Positions 30,690 to 40,122 of a stretch of 64,000 nt of DNA are shown here, piece by piece. The position numbers were made by a program, and so were the translations under genes. Source of the stretch: Kordiimonadales bacterium IMCC3096. GTDB taxonomy: Bacteria; Pseudomonadota; Alphaproteobacteria; Minwuiales; Minwuiaceae. Below the pieces are notes generated by a model, which was given only the letters and a program-made list of their open reading frames with translations, was not told where the DNA came from and did no database searches. Each line of letters begins with the position of its first letter. Within the stretch, counting starts at the first letter, position 1. The stretch spans positions 1,148,001-1,212,000 of the forward strand of contig CP018227.1 in assembly GCA_016865035.1 (NCBI GenBank). The letters are read 5' to 3'.

Positions 30690-31940
30690 TCAGAACCCCG
30701 CATGGCTGCGCGTCGCCGCACCCGGTCCGATGTCGGCGGATTCGGCCGTGTCGGTTCCCACCGCCGGAGCCTGGAGCCGGAGCACGATGATGCCGAGGAT
30801 CGCGGAACTGACGGAGCCGAGCAGCACACCCAGCCGGACCGCATCCATCTGCGCCGCATCGTCGAAGGCCAGCGACCCGATGAACAGGCTCATGGTGAAA
30901 CCGATACCGGTCAGGCAGGCAACACCGTAGATGTGCAGCCAGTTCACCCCCTGCGGCAACCCGCCGACCCCGGTCTTCACCAGCACCCAGATGAAGCTGA
31001 AGACGCCCACCTGCTTGCCGATGAACAGACCCAGCGCGATGCCGAGCGGCAGGGGTGCCAGCAGATCGGAGAAGGAGATTCCCTGCAGCGAGACACCTGC
31101 GTTGGCAAAGGCGAACAGCGGCAGGACGAGGAAGGAAACCCAGGGTTTCAGTCCGTGCTCCATCTCCAGCAGCGGGCCGTGGCTGCCTTCCGGCGCGGAA
31201 TTCGGCGCACGCATCGGAATGGTCAGGGCGATCATCACACCGGCCAGGGTCGCATGGACGCCGGACTTCAGCACCGCCACCCAGATCACCAGGCCGATCA
31301 GCAGATAGGGTGCCGTCCGCGTGACACCGATCCGGTTCAGCCCCAGAAGCAGCGCGAACCCGACAAGACCGATCAGCAGCGATACGATCGACAGGTCCGC
31401 CGTATAGAACAGGGCGATGATGACGATGGCGGCCAGGTCATCGATGATCGCGATGGCCAGCAACAGGATCTTCAGCGCCACCGGCACCCGCGACCCCAGC
31501 AGCGCCAGGATACCGAGCGCGAAGGCAATGTCGGTCGCCGCCGGGATGGCCCAGCCGTCCAGGTTCGCCGGCACACCCTGGTTGATCAGCACGAACACCA
31601 TTGCCGGGATCGTGATGCCGCCAATCGCCGCCACCACGGGCAGTATCGCGCGGTCGAGGCGCGAGAGCTCGCCCTCCAGCACCTCGCGCTTGATCTCCAG
31701 CCCGACGAGGAAGAAGAAGATCGCCATCAGGCCGTCATTGACCCATAGCAGCAACGGCTTGGCGATCTGCAAAGCGCCGACCTGCACCTCGATCGGGACG
31801 GCCAGGAAGGCGGTATAGAGCGGCGACAGGGGCGAATTGTTGACGATCAGCGCCAGCAATGCCGCCAGCATCAACGTGATCCCGGGCGCGGCCTCCTGCC
31901 CCGCAAAACGTTCGATCCGTGCCCAGGCAGCCTGTGCCAT
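30690..31940 (-). CDS. nhaA: Na+/H+ antiporter NhaA
   Basis: A 416-residue inner-membrane antiporter with about 12 membrane segments. The NhaA hallmarks are intact: VNDGLMAIFFFLVGLEIKRE, AIPAATDIAFALG (Asp137, E. coli Asp133) and AIAIIDDLAAI (Asp167/Asp168, E. coli Asp163/Asp164). It exports Na+ in exchange for protons for pH and salt homeostasis. I use the ATG at 31940 because AGGAGG lies ten bases upstream; a TTG further upstream overlaps that ribosome site. It is divergent from an OxyR-like regulator with 191 bases between. Confidence 0.93.
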   Translation of the reverse strand: MAQAAWARIERFAGQEAAPGITLMLAALLALIVNNSPLSPLYTAFLAVPIEVQVGALQIAKPLLLWVNDGLMAIFFFLVGLEIKREVLEGELSRLDRAILPVVAAIGGITIPAMVFVLINQGVPANLDGWAIPAATDIAFALGILALLGSRVPVALKILLLAIAIIDDLAAIVIIALFYTADLSIVSLLIGLVGFALLLGLNRIGVTRTAPYLLIGLVIWVAVLKSGVHATLAGVMIALTIPMRAPNSAPEGSHGPLLEMEHGLKPWVSFLVLPLFAFANAGVSLQGISFSDLLAPLPLGIALGLFIGKQVGVFSFIWVLVKTGVGGLPQGVNWLHIYGVACLTGIGFTMSLFIGSLAFDDAAQMDAVRLGVLLGSVSSAILGIIVLRLQAPAVGTDTAESADIGPGAATRSHAGF

Positions 31941-32045
31941 GCCGCTTTCCCTCCTCAAACTGAAATCCTGCGTCCGTACGGCGCGATCCCTCCTCCAGAT
32001 GCTTGATATTCATGATCTATCCAATTGATTGCCCCCTGCTATGTG

Positions 32046-32060
32046 ATAGGTTTTCTCTAT
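32046..32060. promoter_or_regulatory. ATAG-N7-CTAT palindrome, likely LysR/OxyR-type operator
   Basis: The sequence ATAGGTTTTCTCTAT sits 71 bases before the start of the OxyR-like gene and 105 bases before nhaA. ATAG-N7-CTAT is the half-site of the OxyR consensus and also fits the LysR T-N11-A rule. An autoregulatory site is likely. A second CTAT lies at 32037-32042, but its spacing is not canonical. Confidence 0.55.
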
Positions 32061-32131
32061 GAAGATGATCATCCTCGAAAGACTGCCTAACTAGAGGTGC
32101 GGAGACGCAGGTCACAGGGAAGGAAACCGAC

Positions 32132-33049
32132 ATGCCCAGCCTGAGGCAGCTCGAATATCTCGTCGCCCTGTCGGAAACACGTCACTTCCGCAAGGCTGCG
32201 GAGAAGACCGGTGTCAGCCAGCCGACGTTGAGCGCGCAGATCAGCACGCTTGAACAGCGGCTGGGTGTGTCGCTGGTGGAGCGTGGGCGCAACGCCATCC
32301 TGCTGACCGATGCAGGCCGCCGGATCGAGCAGATCGCGCGCCAGATGCTGCGCCAGGCACAGGAGATCCGAGATATCGCCACGACCTCGCAGGGACGGAT
32401 GGGAGGAACGGTGCGACTGGGTCTGGCCCCCACCATCGGGCCCTATCTGCTGCCCCGGCTGCTGCCGGAACTCCATGCGGAACACCCCGCGTTCAAGATG
32501 CACGTGCGGGAGAACAAGCCTGAGGCACTGGCACCGGCACTGGTTGACGGTTCGCACGACGTCATCCTTGCCCCGCTGCCGTTGCGGGGTCACGAGATCG
32601 ATACCCGGCCCCTGTTCCGTGAACCGCTTTTCGTGGTGGTGGCCGAAGATCACCCGCTGGCAGACAGACCGGTCCTGGACCGCAACGACCTGCAGGGCCA
32701 GGACGTGCTGGCGCTGGAAAGCGGGCATCAGCTGCATGAACAGGTCGAACAGCTCTGCGCCGAGTTCGGCGCACGATTGCGGTTCGACTTCGAGGGCACG
32801 AGCCTCGATACCCTGCGCCAGATGGTGGCCCTGGGCATGGGCATCTCCTTCCTGCCGGGTGTCTATGTCCAGACAGTACTGACCTCGGCCAGTGGCGTCG
32901 TCGCCCGCCCCCTGTCCGGCCGGGGCCTGTTTCGCACCATCGGCATGGGGTGGCGACGCACCTCCCCCCGGACCGCGGACTTCGGAATGCTTGGCGATCT
33001 GGTCCAGGCGACCGTGGCCCGCGACTTCCCGGGGTTCCCGCGTCTCTGA
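32132..33049 (+). CDS. LysR-family regulator, OxyR-like
   Basis: A 305-residue regulator. The N-terminal winged helix-turn-helix is SLRQLEYLVALSETRHFRKAAEKTGVSQPTLSAQISTLE, and the effector domain follows the OxyR pattern (GLAPTIGPYLLPRLLPELHAEHP, TLDTLRQMVALGMGISFLPG). At the redox site, E. coli Cys199 corresponds to Gln200 here (GHQLHEQVEQLC), while the Cys208 equivalent is kept as Cys209. It therefore probably cannot form the usual disulfide. A GGGAAGGA ribosome site precedes the ATG. It is divergent from nhaA, with an OxyR-type palindrome between them. Confidence 0.88.
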   Translation: MPSLRQLEYLVALSETRHFRKAAEKTGVSQPTLSAQISTLEQRLGVSLVERGRNAILLTDAGRRIEQIARQMLRQAQEIRDIATTSQGRMGGTVRLGLAPTIGPYLLPRLLPELHAEHPAFKMHVRENKPEALAPALVDGSHDVILAPLPLRGHEIDTRPLFREPLFVVVAEDHPLADRPVLDRNDLQGQDVLALESGHQLHEQVEQLCAEFGARLRFDFEGTSLDTLRQMVALGMGISFLPGVYVQTVLTSASGVVARPLSGRGLFRTIGMGWRRTSPRTADFGMLGDLVQATVARDFPGFPRL

Positions 33050-33215
33050 ACGCGCACGGCCCTGCGGCGCGCACCTGTCATCGTCCGTGGTGCCTTGCTT
33101 CGCGCCGGGCGGAGGTGCCGGTCAACCGCCCGACCAGGCTCACCCGGATCAGCCCGCCATTTACTTGTCGGCAGGCATGTACGATGAATGACGCGAGATC
33201 AGGGGAGGTACTGAA

Positions 33216-34391
33216 ATGATCGATTTCGCACTGACGGACGAGCAGCAGGAACTGCAGGATCGCGTGACCCGCTTCGTGGCGGAGAAGGTGATCCCGTTCG
33301 AGAAGGACAGCAGGCGTGGATCGCATGGACCGTCGGAGGACCTGCGTGACGAGCTGGTGGCTCTGGCAAAGGCGGAGGGGCTGCTGAGTTCACATGTCTC
33401 GACCGAGTGGGGCGGCATGGGGGCGGACCACCGCACAAAGGCGGTGATCTTCGAGGCGGCGGGCTATTCCATGCTCGGTCCCGTGGCGCTGAACATCGCC
33501 GCGCCGGATGAAGGCAACATGCACCTGCTGGATCACGTGGGGACGGAGGCGCAGAAGCAGCAGTACCTGAAGCCGCTGGCGGACGGTTCGGCACGCTCCA
33601 TCTTCCTGATGACGGAGCCGTCACCCGGTGCCGGTTCCGACCCTTCGGCCATGCAGACGATCGCGCGGCCGGACGGCAACGGCTGGCGCATCTCCGGCCG
33701 CAAATGGCTGATCACGGGGGCGGAGGGCGCCTCGGTCGGCATCGTCATGGCCAATACGGTCGACGAGAAGGGCGAGAACATCGGTGCCTCGATGTTCATG
33801 ACACCGCTGCCGAACCCGGCGGTGAAGATCGTGCGGGTGCTGGACACGATGGATTCCAGCTTCACCGGCGGCCATGCGGAGGTCGATATCGACGACCTGC
33901 GTGTCGATGGCGACGCGGTGCTGGGGGAGATCGGCAAGGGCTTCCGCTATGCGCAGGTCCGCCTGGCCCCGGCGCGTCTGACCCACTGCATGCGCTGGCT
34001 GGGTGCCGCGCGACGGGCGCACGATATCGCCACCGGCTATGCCCGTGAGCGCATGGCCTTCGGCAAGCCGCTGATCGATCACGAGGGCGTGGGCTTCCAG
34101 CTTGCCGACAACGAGATGGATATCCTGCAGTCGCGGCTGACCATCTGGCACACCGCCTGGGTGCTGGACCAGGGCGAACGCGGCGGACGCGAAAGCTCCA
34201 TGGCCAAGGTCATCTGCTCGGAAGCCATCTATCGCACCGTCGACCGGTCATTGCAGGTTCTGGGCGGTCTCGGCCTGACGCGGGATACGGAAGTGGAGCG
34301 CATCTTCCGCGATGTCCGCGCCTTCCGCGTCTATGACGGCCCGTCGGAAGTGCATCGCTGGTCACTGGCCAAGCAGCTGAAACGCGGCTGA
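33216..34391 (+). CDS. Acyl-CoA dehydrogenase family protein
   Basis: A 391-residue flavoprotein. The N-terminal helical domain is MIDFALTDEQQELQDRVTRFV. The middle beta-domain has FLMTEPSPGAGSDPSAM (FAD/substrate loop) and WRISGRKWLITGA. The C-terminal domain has YARERMAFGKPLIDHEGV, LQVLGGLGLTRDTEVERIFRDVRAFRVYDGPSEVH. At the usual catalytic base position YDGPSEVH has Gly/Pro around the motif, as in long-chain or atypical ACAD11-like members, so the position of the base is unclear. GGGGAGG lies seven bases before the ATG. The acyl substrate cannot be predicted. The palindrome (element 2) follows its stop. Confidence 0.88.
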   Translation: MIDFALTDEQQELQDRVTRFVAEKVIPFEKDSRRGSHGPSEDLRDELVALAKAEGLLSSHVSTEWGGMGADHRTKAVIFEAAGYSMLGPVALNIAAPDEGNMHLLDHVGTEAQKQQYLKPLADGSARSIFLMTEPSPGAGSDPSAMQTIARPDGNGWRISGRKWLITGAEGASVGIVMANTVDEKGENIGASMFMTPLPNPAVKIVRVLDTMDSSFTGGHAEVDIDDLRVDGDAVLGEIGKGFRYAQVRLAPARLTHCMRWLGAARRAHDIATGYARERMAFGKPLIDHEGVGFQLADNEMDILQSRLTIWHTAWVLDQGERGGRESSMAKVICSEAIYRTVDRSLQVLGGLGLTRDTEVERIFRDVRAFRVYDGPSEVHRWSLAKQLKRG

Positions 34392-34427
34392 TGATGCGCT
34401 AGTCGCTGACCCGGCCGCCGCACTTCC

Positions 34428-34473
34428 CCTCCCGATCACCCACGCAAGTATCCTGAAACGGGTGGTCGGGAGG
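34428..34473. repeat. Intergenic palindrome (element 2)
   Basis: 14-bp arms (34428-34441 and 34460-34473) with one mismatch and an 18-base loop, ACGCAAGTATCCTGAAAC. The arms (CCTCCCGATCACCC / GGGTGGTCGGGAGG) and the loop (GTATCCTGA) match element 3 at 43356. It lies between convergent genes and may terminate both. Confidence 0.8.
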
Positions 34474-34508
34474 AGGAGAGCGCGGCACGGTTGGCAGCAA
34501 GCCCCCTG

Positions 34509-36281
34509 CTAGTGCGTCTCGTCCTGGGCTTCCTTGAGGGCCCTGTTGTGGGCCTCCAGCAGGTCCCTGAAGTAGACGACACCGACAAGTTCCCTGTCGT
34601 CCGGGTTACGCACCACGGGCAGGAACCGGAATGACGTGCCCCGGAACGCCTTCAGGGCATCGTCGAGCGGCATGTCCTGATGCAGCACCACGGTCGTCGG
34701 GGTCGAGATATCGACCGCGCGACAGATGTCGTTCAGATGCGGATCCAGCAGCGCGTACTTGATGTCGTTGGGTTGCAGGCAGCCAAGCAGGAACCCCTTC
34801 TCATCGACCAGGAAGTGAGCCAGCGCCTCACTCTCCCGGTACATCTCCCTCAACTGGGAAAACGTGGTTTCAGGCGTGATCGCCAGGTAGTCACTGGCCG
34901 CGACGCGCCGCACGGTCTGCGCATGCATCAGCACCTCGTCCGCCTGCACCAGATCCACCGCCCGGCGGGCAAGCTGCCAGTGGAAGAAACTGATGTAGCG
35001 GTACTGCCGCGATACCACGGTGGCCAGCACGACGCCCACCATCAGTGCAATGGTGACCCGGTAGTCACCCGTCAGCTCGAACACGATCAGGGTGGTGGAA
35101 ATCGGTGCGCCCAGGATCGCCGCGGCGACGGCCCCCATGCCGACCATCGCGTAAAGACCGTGTTCCGCCGCCAGCTCCGGAAAAATGCGGGCCGCGATCA
35201 GTCCGAACGCGCCACCGGTCATGGCACCGATGAACAGCGCAGGCGAGAAGACACCGCCACCGAACCCGCCCGCGATGGTGATCGACGTGGCCGCCATCTT
35301 GGCCGCAACCAGCAGGATCAGCAGCGACAGCGGGTAGAGCTGCTTCAGGGCATTGTCCGTCGCCTCGTACCCCACGCCCAGCACCTCCGGGTAGAGCAGG
35401 GCGATGGCACCGACGGCCAGACCGGCGATGGGCGGACGCCAGAACACCGGGATCTTCAGCACATCCTCGATCACGTCCCGCGTGAACCCGACCGACCAGA
35501 AGAAGATCAGGGCCATGATCCCGCAGACAATCCCCAGCAGCATGAAGGCCGGAAATTCCCAGAAACTGAGGATGTCGTATTGCGGGATCAGGAAGGCCGG
35601 GAAGTCACCGATGTGGATGCGGGTCACCACAGTGCCGATGACGGAGGCCACGACGACCGGGGCCAGCGCCCGCAGCGCATAGTGCCCCAGCACGACCTCA
35701 TGCGCGAAGATGACACCGGCGATGGGCGCATTGAAGGACGCCGCCACGCCCGTTGCCACCCCGCAGGCCAGAAGGGTATGGCCGTCCAGCCGGTCCATCT
35801 TCAGCAACTTGCCGACGGAGCCCGATATGGCGCCGCCCAGATGCACCAGCGGTCCCTCCCGCCCCGTGGAGGCGCCGGCACCGAGGGAGATCACGCTGGC
35901 GAACGCGGCCCCGAGACCGGTGCGGAGTGACATACGTCCTTCGTTGTAGACCCCGGCCTCGATCACATCCGGCACGCCCTGCGGCCGTCCGCCAGGCATG
36001 AGGTAACGCAGGAACAGGGCCAGGATGACGCCGCCCACCGCCGGAGCCAGAACCACGTGCCACCATGGCAGGGCCTGCACAGTGGCGACCAGATATTCCG
36101 ATGTTTCGCCGAAGAAGAGGAACTGCGTGCCGCTGAGCGCGAGACGGAACAGGATCGCGGCATACCCGACCGCCAGCCCGACGATCACGGCAATGCCGAT
36201 CAGATAGAACTGATGCCGTGGAACGAAATCACGGAAGGGGCGAAAGTCGCGGAACGAGTTGCGGAAAAGGGGACCAAGCAT
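34509..36281 (-). CDS. ClC-family chloride channel/transporter with C-terminal CBS domains
   Basis: A 590-residue protein with about 11 membrane helices. ClC motifs are GGRPQGVPDV, GAGASTGREGP (gating Glu about residue 142) and GGFGGGVFSPALFIG. A cytosolic tail of about 150 residues carries two CBS motifs (ending LLGCLQPNDIK and ELVGVVYFRD) that may sense nucleotides. It mediates Cl- flux; channel and H+/Cl- exchanger types are not distinguishable here. The ATG at 36281 is preferred over an upstream TTG, although the ribosome site is weak. The thioesterase gene lies 45 bases upstream on the same strand. Confidence 0.88.
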   Translation of the reverse strand: MLGPLFRNSFRDFRPFRDFVPRHQFYLIGIAVIVGLAVGYAAILFRLALSGTQFLFFGETSEYLVATVQALPWWHVVLAPAVGGVILALFLRYLMPGGRPQGVPDVIEAGVYNEGRMSLRTGLGAAFASVISLGAGASTGREGPLVHLGGAISGSVGKLLKMDRLDGHTLLACGVATGVAASFNAPIAGVIFAHEVVLGHYALRALAPVVVASVIGTVVTRIHIGDFPAFLIPQYDILSFWEFPAFMLLGIVCGIMALIFFWSVGFTRDVIEDVLKIPVFWRPPIAGLAVGAIALLYPEVLGVGYEATDNALKQLYPLSLLILLVAAKMAATSITIAGGFGGGVFSPALFIGAMTGGAFGLIAARIFPELAAEHGLYAMVGMGAVAAAILGAPISTTLIVFELTGDYRVTIALMVGVVLATVVSRQYRYISFFHWQLARRAVDLVQADEVLMHAQTVRRVAASDYLAITPETTFSQLREMYRESEALAHFLVDEKGFLLGCLQPNDIKYALLDPHLNDICRAVDISTPTTVVLHQDMPLDDALKAFRGTSFRFLPVVRNPDDRELVGVVYFRDLLEAHNRALKEAQDETH

Positions 36282-36326
36282 CAGTCCCGGTCCGGCGCAC
36301 AAGAGGTCATGTCGCCGGTCCCTGCA

Positions 36327-36812
36327 TCAGGACTTGCGACGGATACGCATGCCCAGACCGGCCTGTTCCGGCCAGGCAAGATCCTTCTGCGTTTCGGCCA
36401 GACGGGCCACGGCCTGCTGAACTTCGGCGGGCATCTCTGCCGACCGGCGGGTGCCGAGGTCCACATGCAGGCACATCTGTTCGGAGGTGGCGGAAAGGAA
36501 CCCCTCCGTCGCGTGATACATGCGGAAGAAGGCATGAATCCGCTTCGCGTCATGGTCCAGCAACTGCACGTCGTAGCGCAGCGGCGCCCCCTCCAGCACC
36601 TCGCCCATGTAGTGGACGTGGGTCTCCAGGGTGAAGAAGGACTTGTTGGTCTCGCGCACATAGTCGACGCCGATGCCCAGATGATCGAACAGGGCGTCGG
36701 TCGCCTTGTCGAAGGCAACATTGTAGTAGCCGACGTTCATGTGGCCGTTGTAGTCGATCCAGTCGCTCAGAACGGTGGCATCGAGGATATGCAAGGGTTC
36801 GGAATTGCTCAT
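36327..36812 (-). CDS. Thioesterase-family (hot-dog fold) protein
   Basis: A 161-residue single hot-dog domain protein. DWIDYNGHMNVGYYNVAFDKATDALF carries the catalytic Asp of the 4HBT class, followed by FFTLETHVHYMGEVLEG. This subfamily includes carnitine/betainyl-CoA thioesterases, so a quaternary-amine CoA ester is one possibility, with no direct support nearby. It hydrolyses acyl-CoA to acid and CoA in the cytosol. It precedes the ClC gene on the same strand and is divergent from the degenerate hydrolase gene. Confidence 0.85.
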   Translation of the reverse strand: MSNSEPLHILDATVLSDWIDYNGHMNVGYYNVAFDKATDALFDHLGIGVDYVRETNKSFFTLETHVHYMGEVLEGAPLRYDVQLLDHDAKRIHAFFRMYHATEGFLSATSEQMCLHVDLGTRRSAEMPAEVQQAVARLAETQKDLAWPEQAGLGMRIRRKS

Positions 36813-36964
36813 GTTTCGATCCTACCGCGAACGCGGCGGCAGGCAAGCGCCGTTGACGGCATGGCACATGATCTCCAACTATGAATGCGGCAGGGACATC
36901 ACACTGACCCGCGATGCCCTGGACAGACACGCCGCATCACCTGGCGAGCGAAGGACGCATCGAC

Positions 36965-37576
36965 ATGAACGGCCTGCAACGTTCGGCTCTCCGCCTGCCC
37001 GACGGCAGTGAATGTACCGTCCTGAAGACCAATGACGGCTCCGGGCGTCCCCTGCTTTACATCCACGGGATCAGCGGGCTGGAGGCGGACCGGAGCCTGC
37101 TGTCGGAACTGTCGTCCGCATTTGCCGTTCTTGCCCCGGTCCTGGACGGATTCCGGGCAATCGGCGATGTCCCGCTGATCCAGCGCAAGGTGATCGAACT
37201 GCTTTCGGCGTCGGACCTCAGGTCGCCGATGCTGGCAGGTCATGCCGCAGGCGCGGCGGTGGCCGCCGAACTGGCCGCCACCATGCCCGGCACCTTCAGT
37301 CACCTCTTCCTGCTGTCCCCGATCGGGCTGGATGCGGAACAGCGTCCCGTCTCAGGTGAAGGTGTCGGCAACCGGCTGGGGCATATCGACTGCCGCACGA
37401 CGCTTGTCTGGGGCAAGCAGGACGCGGAGGTCAGCATGGAATCGATCCTGGAACTCGCCCGGGTGATCCCGTCTGCCGGGGTTGCGACCGTGCCCCGGGG
37501 CACCGGCGACATGGTCACCACCCTGCCCGCAAAGGTCGCCCGCGCGATGCTGAACGGATTGCGCGTTCTCGCCTAG
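36965..37576 (+). CDS. Degenerate alpha/beta-hydrolase-fold protein
   Basis: A 203-residue protein with the start of an alpha/beta hydrolase core (PLLYIHGISG, residues 29-38) and a nucleophile elbow that reads GHAAG (92-96) instead of GxSxG, so the catalytic Ser is Ala. The distal TTLVWGKQD strand is present, but the usual catalytic His turn reads RGTGDM. It is shorter than active members (about 250-280). It is likely a non-catalytic pseudoenzyme or a decaying gene. I chose ATG 36965 because GAAGGA precedes it; a Met 17 codons upstream lacks a ribosome site. Its end is 1 base from the convergent MBL gene. Confidence 0.7.
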   Translation: MNGLQRSALRLPDGSECTVLKTNDGSGRPLLYIHGISGLEADRSLLSELSSAFAVLAPVLDGFRAIGDVPLIQRKVIELLSASDLRSPMLAGHAAGAAVAAELAATMPGTFSHLFLLSPIGLDAEQRPVSGEGVGNRLGHIDCRTTLVWGKQDAEVSMESILELARVIPSAGVATVPRGTGDMVTTLPAKVARAMLNGLRVLA

Positions 37577-37577
37577 A

Positions 37578-38378
37578 TCAGCCGCGGGACGGCATCACGT
37601 CCAGCCGCACCACCATGCCCTTCTGCCCCTGCGGCGAAGGATAGCGGTCGAACACCTTCGGGTCATGGCCGGGGACGATGCAGTCGGGGTCATCGGCCAG
37701 ACGGCGCATGGTGCGGAAGGCATCCAGCATCTCCCCCTGATTCCAGACGATGACGAAGGGGCGGTCCGCCTCCATGTTCTCGTAGTAGTGGCTGGCGTCG
37801 GAGGCGAGGACGATCCAGCCGACCTGGGTCCAGACCCGGACCACCTGCAGGCCCTGTGTATGGCCGCCGACATGATGGACCGACAGGCCGGGTTCCAGTT
37901 CGGCCTCTCCGTCATGGAACTCGACCCGTCCCTGAAACACGTGGTGGACCAGATCGGCGATATGGTCGGCGGTATAGGCATGGCTGATGGCGGGGCGGGT
38001 CATCTGGCGTCCGGTGGCATAGGACATCTCGCTGTCCTGCAGATGAAACCGGGCCTTCGGGAAATGTGCATGCCCGCCGATGTGGTCGTAGTGCAGATGG
38101 GTGATGATGACGTCCTCGACGTCATGGCTCTCGATGCCGATCAGGGCCAGTCCCTCCCGCACCGTGCGGACCAGGCGCCGGTTGCGCCGCTCCGCATCCA
38201 GCACGTCGAAGCCGGTATCGACCACCCAGACCTTGCCATCGCGTACCAGCGCCCAGATGAAATAGTCCATGTCCATCGGCGCATCATGCGGGTCGCCCCC
38301 GATGAAGTGATCGCCGCGGCGTGCCTCCCGCTCGGCATACTTGATGGCATAGACCTCGAATGGCGCAGCATTGGTCAT
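37578..38378 (-). CDS. MBL-fold hydrolase, N-acyl homoserine lactonase-like
   Basis: A 266-residue metallo-beta-lactamase-fold protein. Zinc-binding motifs are ITHLHYDHIGGH, HHVGGHTQG (third His), ASDASHYY (bridging Asp) and IVPGHDP (last His). The N-terminal PMDMDYFIWALVRDGKVWVVDTGFD resembles the AttM/AiiA lactonase family. Activity on acyl-homoserine lactones is possible, but family members also act on other lactones and no luxI/luxR genes are in the window. GGGGAGA precedes the ATG. It is divergent from the CoA-transferase operon. Confidence 0.85.
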   Translation of the reverse strand: MTNAAPFEVYAIKYAEREARRGDHFIGGDPHDAPMDMDYFIWALVRDGKVWVVDTGFDVLDAERRNRRLVRTVREGLALIGIESHDVEDVIITHLHYDHIGGHAHFPKARFHLQDSEMSYATGRQMTRPAISHAYTADHIADLVHHVFQGRVEFHDGEAELEPGLSVHHVGGHTQGLQVVRVWTQVGWIVLASDASHYYENMEADRPFVIVWNQGEMLDAFRTMRRLADDPDCIVPGHDPKVFDRYPSPQGQKGMVVRLDVMPSRG

Positions 38379-38509
38379 CGGATTCTCCCCCGGTCTTCAG
38401 TCCCCGTTCCTGCAACCCTCATCGTCACCAGACGTCCGGCCCTTGCAAGCCCTTTGACCTTCCCCTATCGCTGAGCCAACCTGAATTCCCCTGAGGAGGA
38501 TGTGAAAAC

Positions 38510-39697
38510 ATGGGCGCTCTCGACGGTCTTCGGATCATTGACCTGACGCGGGTCCTGGGTGGGCCGTACTGCGCCCAGATCCTGGCGGATCACGGTGCCG
38601 ATGTGGTCAAGCTGGAACCCCCGCAGGGGGACGAGGTCCGCGACTGGGGACCGCCGTTCCAGGACGGTCTTTCGGCCTATTTCTCCGGCGTCAACCGCAA
38701 CAAGCGCAGCCTCGGTCTCGACCTGTCGCAGGCTGAAGGCCGCGAGGTGCTGATGACGCTGCTGGAAGGCGCGGACGTGCTGATGGAGAACTTCAAGCCC
38801 GGCACGCTGGAGAAATGGGGCATCGGCTACGAGGACGTGCTGTCGAAGCGCTTCCCGAAGCTGGTGCACTGCCGTATCTCCGGTTTCGGTGCCGATGGCC
38901 CGTTCGGTGGCCTGCCGGGCTATGACGCCGCGATCCAGGCCTGGACCGGCCTGATCTCGGTCAATGGCGCGCCCGAGAGCGGCGCGGTCCGCCTGGGCAT
39001 TCCGCTCGTGGACCTCGGCACCGGTCTCTATTCCGCCATCGGTATCCTCGCGGCGCTGCAGGAACGCGCCCGCTCCGGCAAGGGCCAGTATGTCGATGTC
39101 AGCCTGTTCGACTGTGGTGTGGCGATGCAGCATCCGCACGCCCCGAACTTCTTCCAGTCCGGCAATGCGCCGAAGCTGACCGGCAACGCACATCCCAATA
39201 TCTATCCCTATGACCTGTTCCGCACGAAGGGCGCGGACCTGTTCCTGGCGGTGGGCAATGACCGCCAGTTCCAGCGCCTGATGGAGATCCTTGGCAGACC
39301 CGAGGTCGCGAAGGATGCGCGGTTCCTGCACAATCCCGACCGCAGCGTGAACCGCGCGGAACTGGACGCGATCCTGGAACCGCTGTGCGCCGAATGGGAC
39401 GGGCTGGAACTGGCAACGAAGCTGCTTTCCAGCGGTGTGCCCGCCGGTGCCGCCCTGACGGTGCCGGAGGTTGCTGCGCATCCGCATACGCTGGCGCGGG
39501 AGATGGTGGTGTCGAAGGGCAACTACCGGGGCACCGGCATCCCCGTGAAACTCTCTCGCACGCCAGGCTCGGTGCGCTCGACACCACCAGACTTCGGTGT
39601 CGACGGGCGCGCCATCCTGCGGGAGGCCGGCCTGGACGAGGATGCGATCGACAAGCTCTACGCCGCCGGCATCACGCTGGAAGAGCGGCGGACCTGA
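38510..39697 (+). CDS. CaiB/BaiF-type (class III) CoA-transferase
   Basis: A 395-residue protein. Signatures are [43 protein letters not shown], the SRNKRSL-like [11 protein letters not shown], the small-domain [14 protein letters not shown], and [16 protein letters not shown], which carries the region of the catalytic Asp. It transfers CoA between carboxylic acids. The substrates are unknown. AGGAGG precedes the ATG. It is the first gene of a three-gene unit with the carboxymuconolactone decarboxylase-like and panB genes, so it may activate a small organic acid handled by the same pathway. Confidence 0.9.
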   Translation: MGALDGLRIIDLTRVLGGPYCAQILADHGADVVKLEPPQGDEVRDWGPPFQDGLSAYFSGVNRNKRSLGLDLSQAEGREVLMTLLEGADVLMENFKPGTLEKWGIGYEDVLSKRFPKLVHCRISGFGADGPFGGLPGYDAAIQAWTGLISVNGAPESGAVRLGIPLVDLGTGLYSAIGILAALQERARSGKGQYVDVSLFDCGVAMQHPHAPNFFQSGNAPKLTGNAHPNIYPYDLFRTKGADLFLAVGNDRQFQRLMEILGRPEVAKDARFLHNPDRSVNRAELDAILEPLCAEWDGLELATKLLSSGVPAGAALTVPEVAAHPHTLAREMVVSKGNYRGTGIPVKLSRTPGSVRSTPPDFGVDGRAILREAGLDEDAIDKLYAAGITLEERRT

Positions 39698-39717
39698 AAC
39701 CCGACGGGGGAGACACG

Positions 39718-40122
39718 ATGGACAAGGATCTGTTCGAAACCGGGCTCGATATCCGGAAGTCAGTGGTGGGTGCGGAATATGTCGACCGTGCCATGGCCGC
39801 CGCCGACGCCTTCAACCAGGACTTCCAGAACATGGTGACGGAATACTGCTGGGGCGGGGCCTGGGGCCGCGAGGGGCTGAGCCGCCGGGACCGCAGCCTG
39901 CTCAATCTCGCCATGCTGTCGGCCCTGAACCGGCCGCAGGAGTTCAAGCTGCATTTCAAGGGCGCGCTGAAGAATGGCGCAAGCCTGGTGGAGATCCGCG
40001 AGGTGCTGCTTCAGGTCGCGGTCTATTGCGGCATCCCGGCGGGCGTCGAGGCGTTTCGGCTGGCCCGGCAGGTAATGGAGGAAGAAGGCATCGACCCGAA
40101 CGAGGAGATGAAATCCGAATGA
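39718..40122 (+). CDS. Carboxymuconolactone decarboxylase family protein
   Basis: A 134-residue helical protein with the CMD core [82 protein letters not shown]. This is the PcaC-type pattern rather than the AhpD CxxC type: no CxxC is present. PcaC decarboxylates 4-carboxymuconolactone, but no other protocatechuate genes are near, so a related lactone or keto acid is possible. GGGGGAGA lies seven bases before the ATG. Its stop overlaps the panB start (ATGA). Confidence 0.87.
   Translation: MDKDLFETGLDIRKSVVGAEYVDRAMAAADAFNQDFQNMVTEYCWGGAWGREGLSRRDRSLLNLAMLSALNRPQEFKLHFKGALKNGASLVEIREVLLQVAVYCGIPAGVEAFRLARQVMEEEGIDPNEEMKSE

Noticed and set aside
34680-35930. 416-codon plus-strand frame opposite the ClC gene
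   Set aside because: His/Gln/Arg/Asp-rich shadow of a membrane-protein gene. The ClC motifs on the other strand are decisive.
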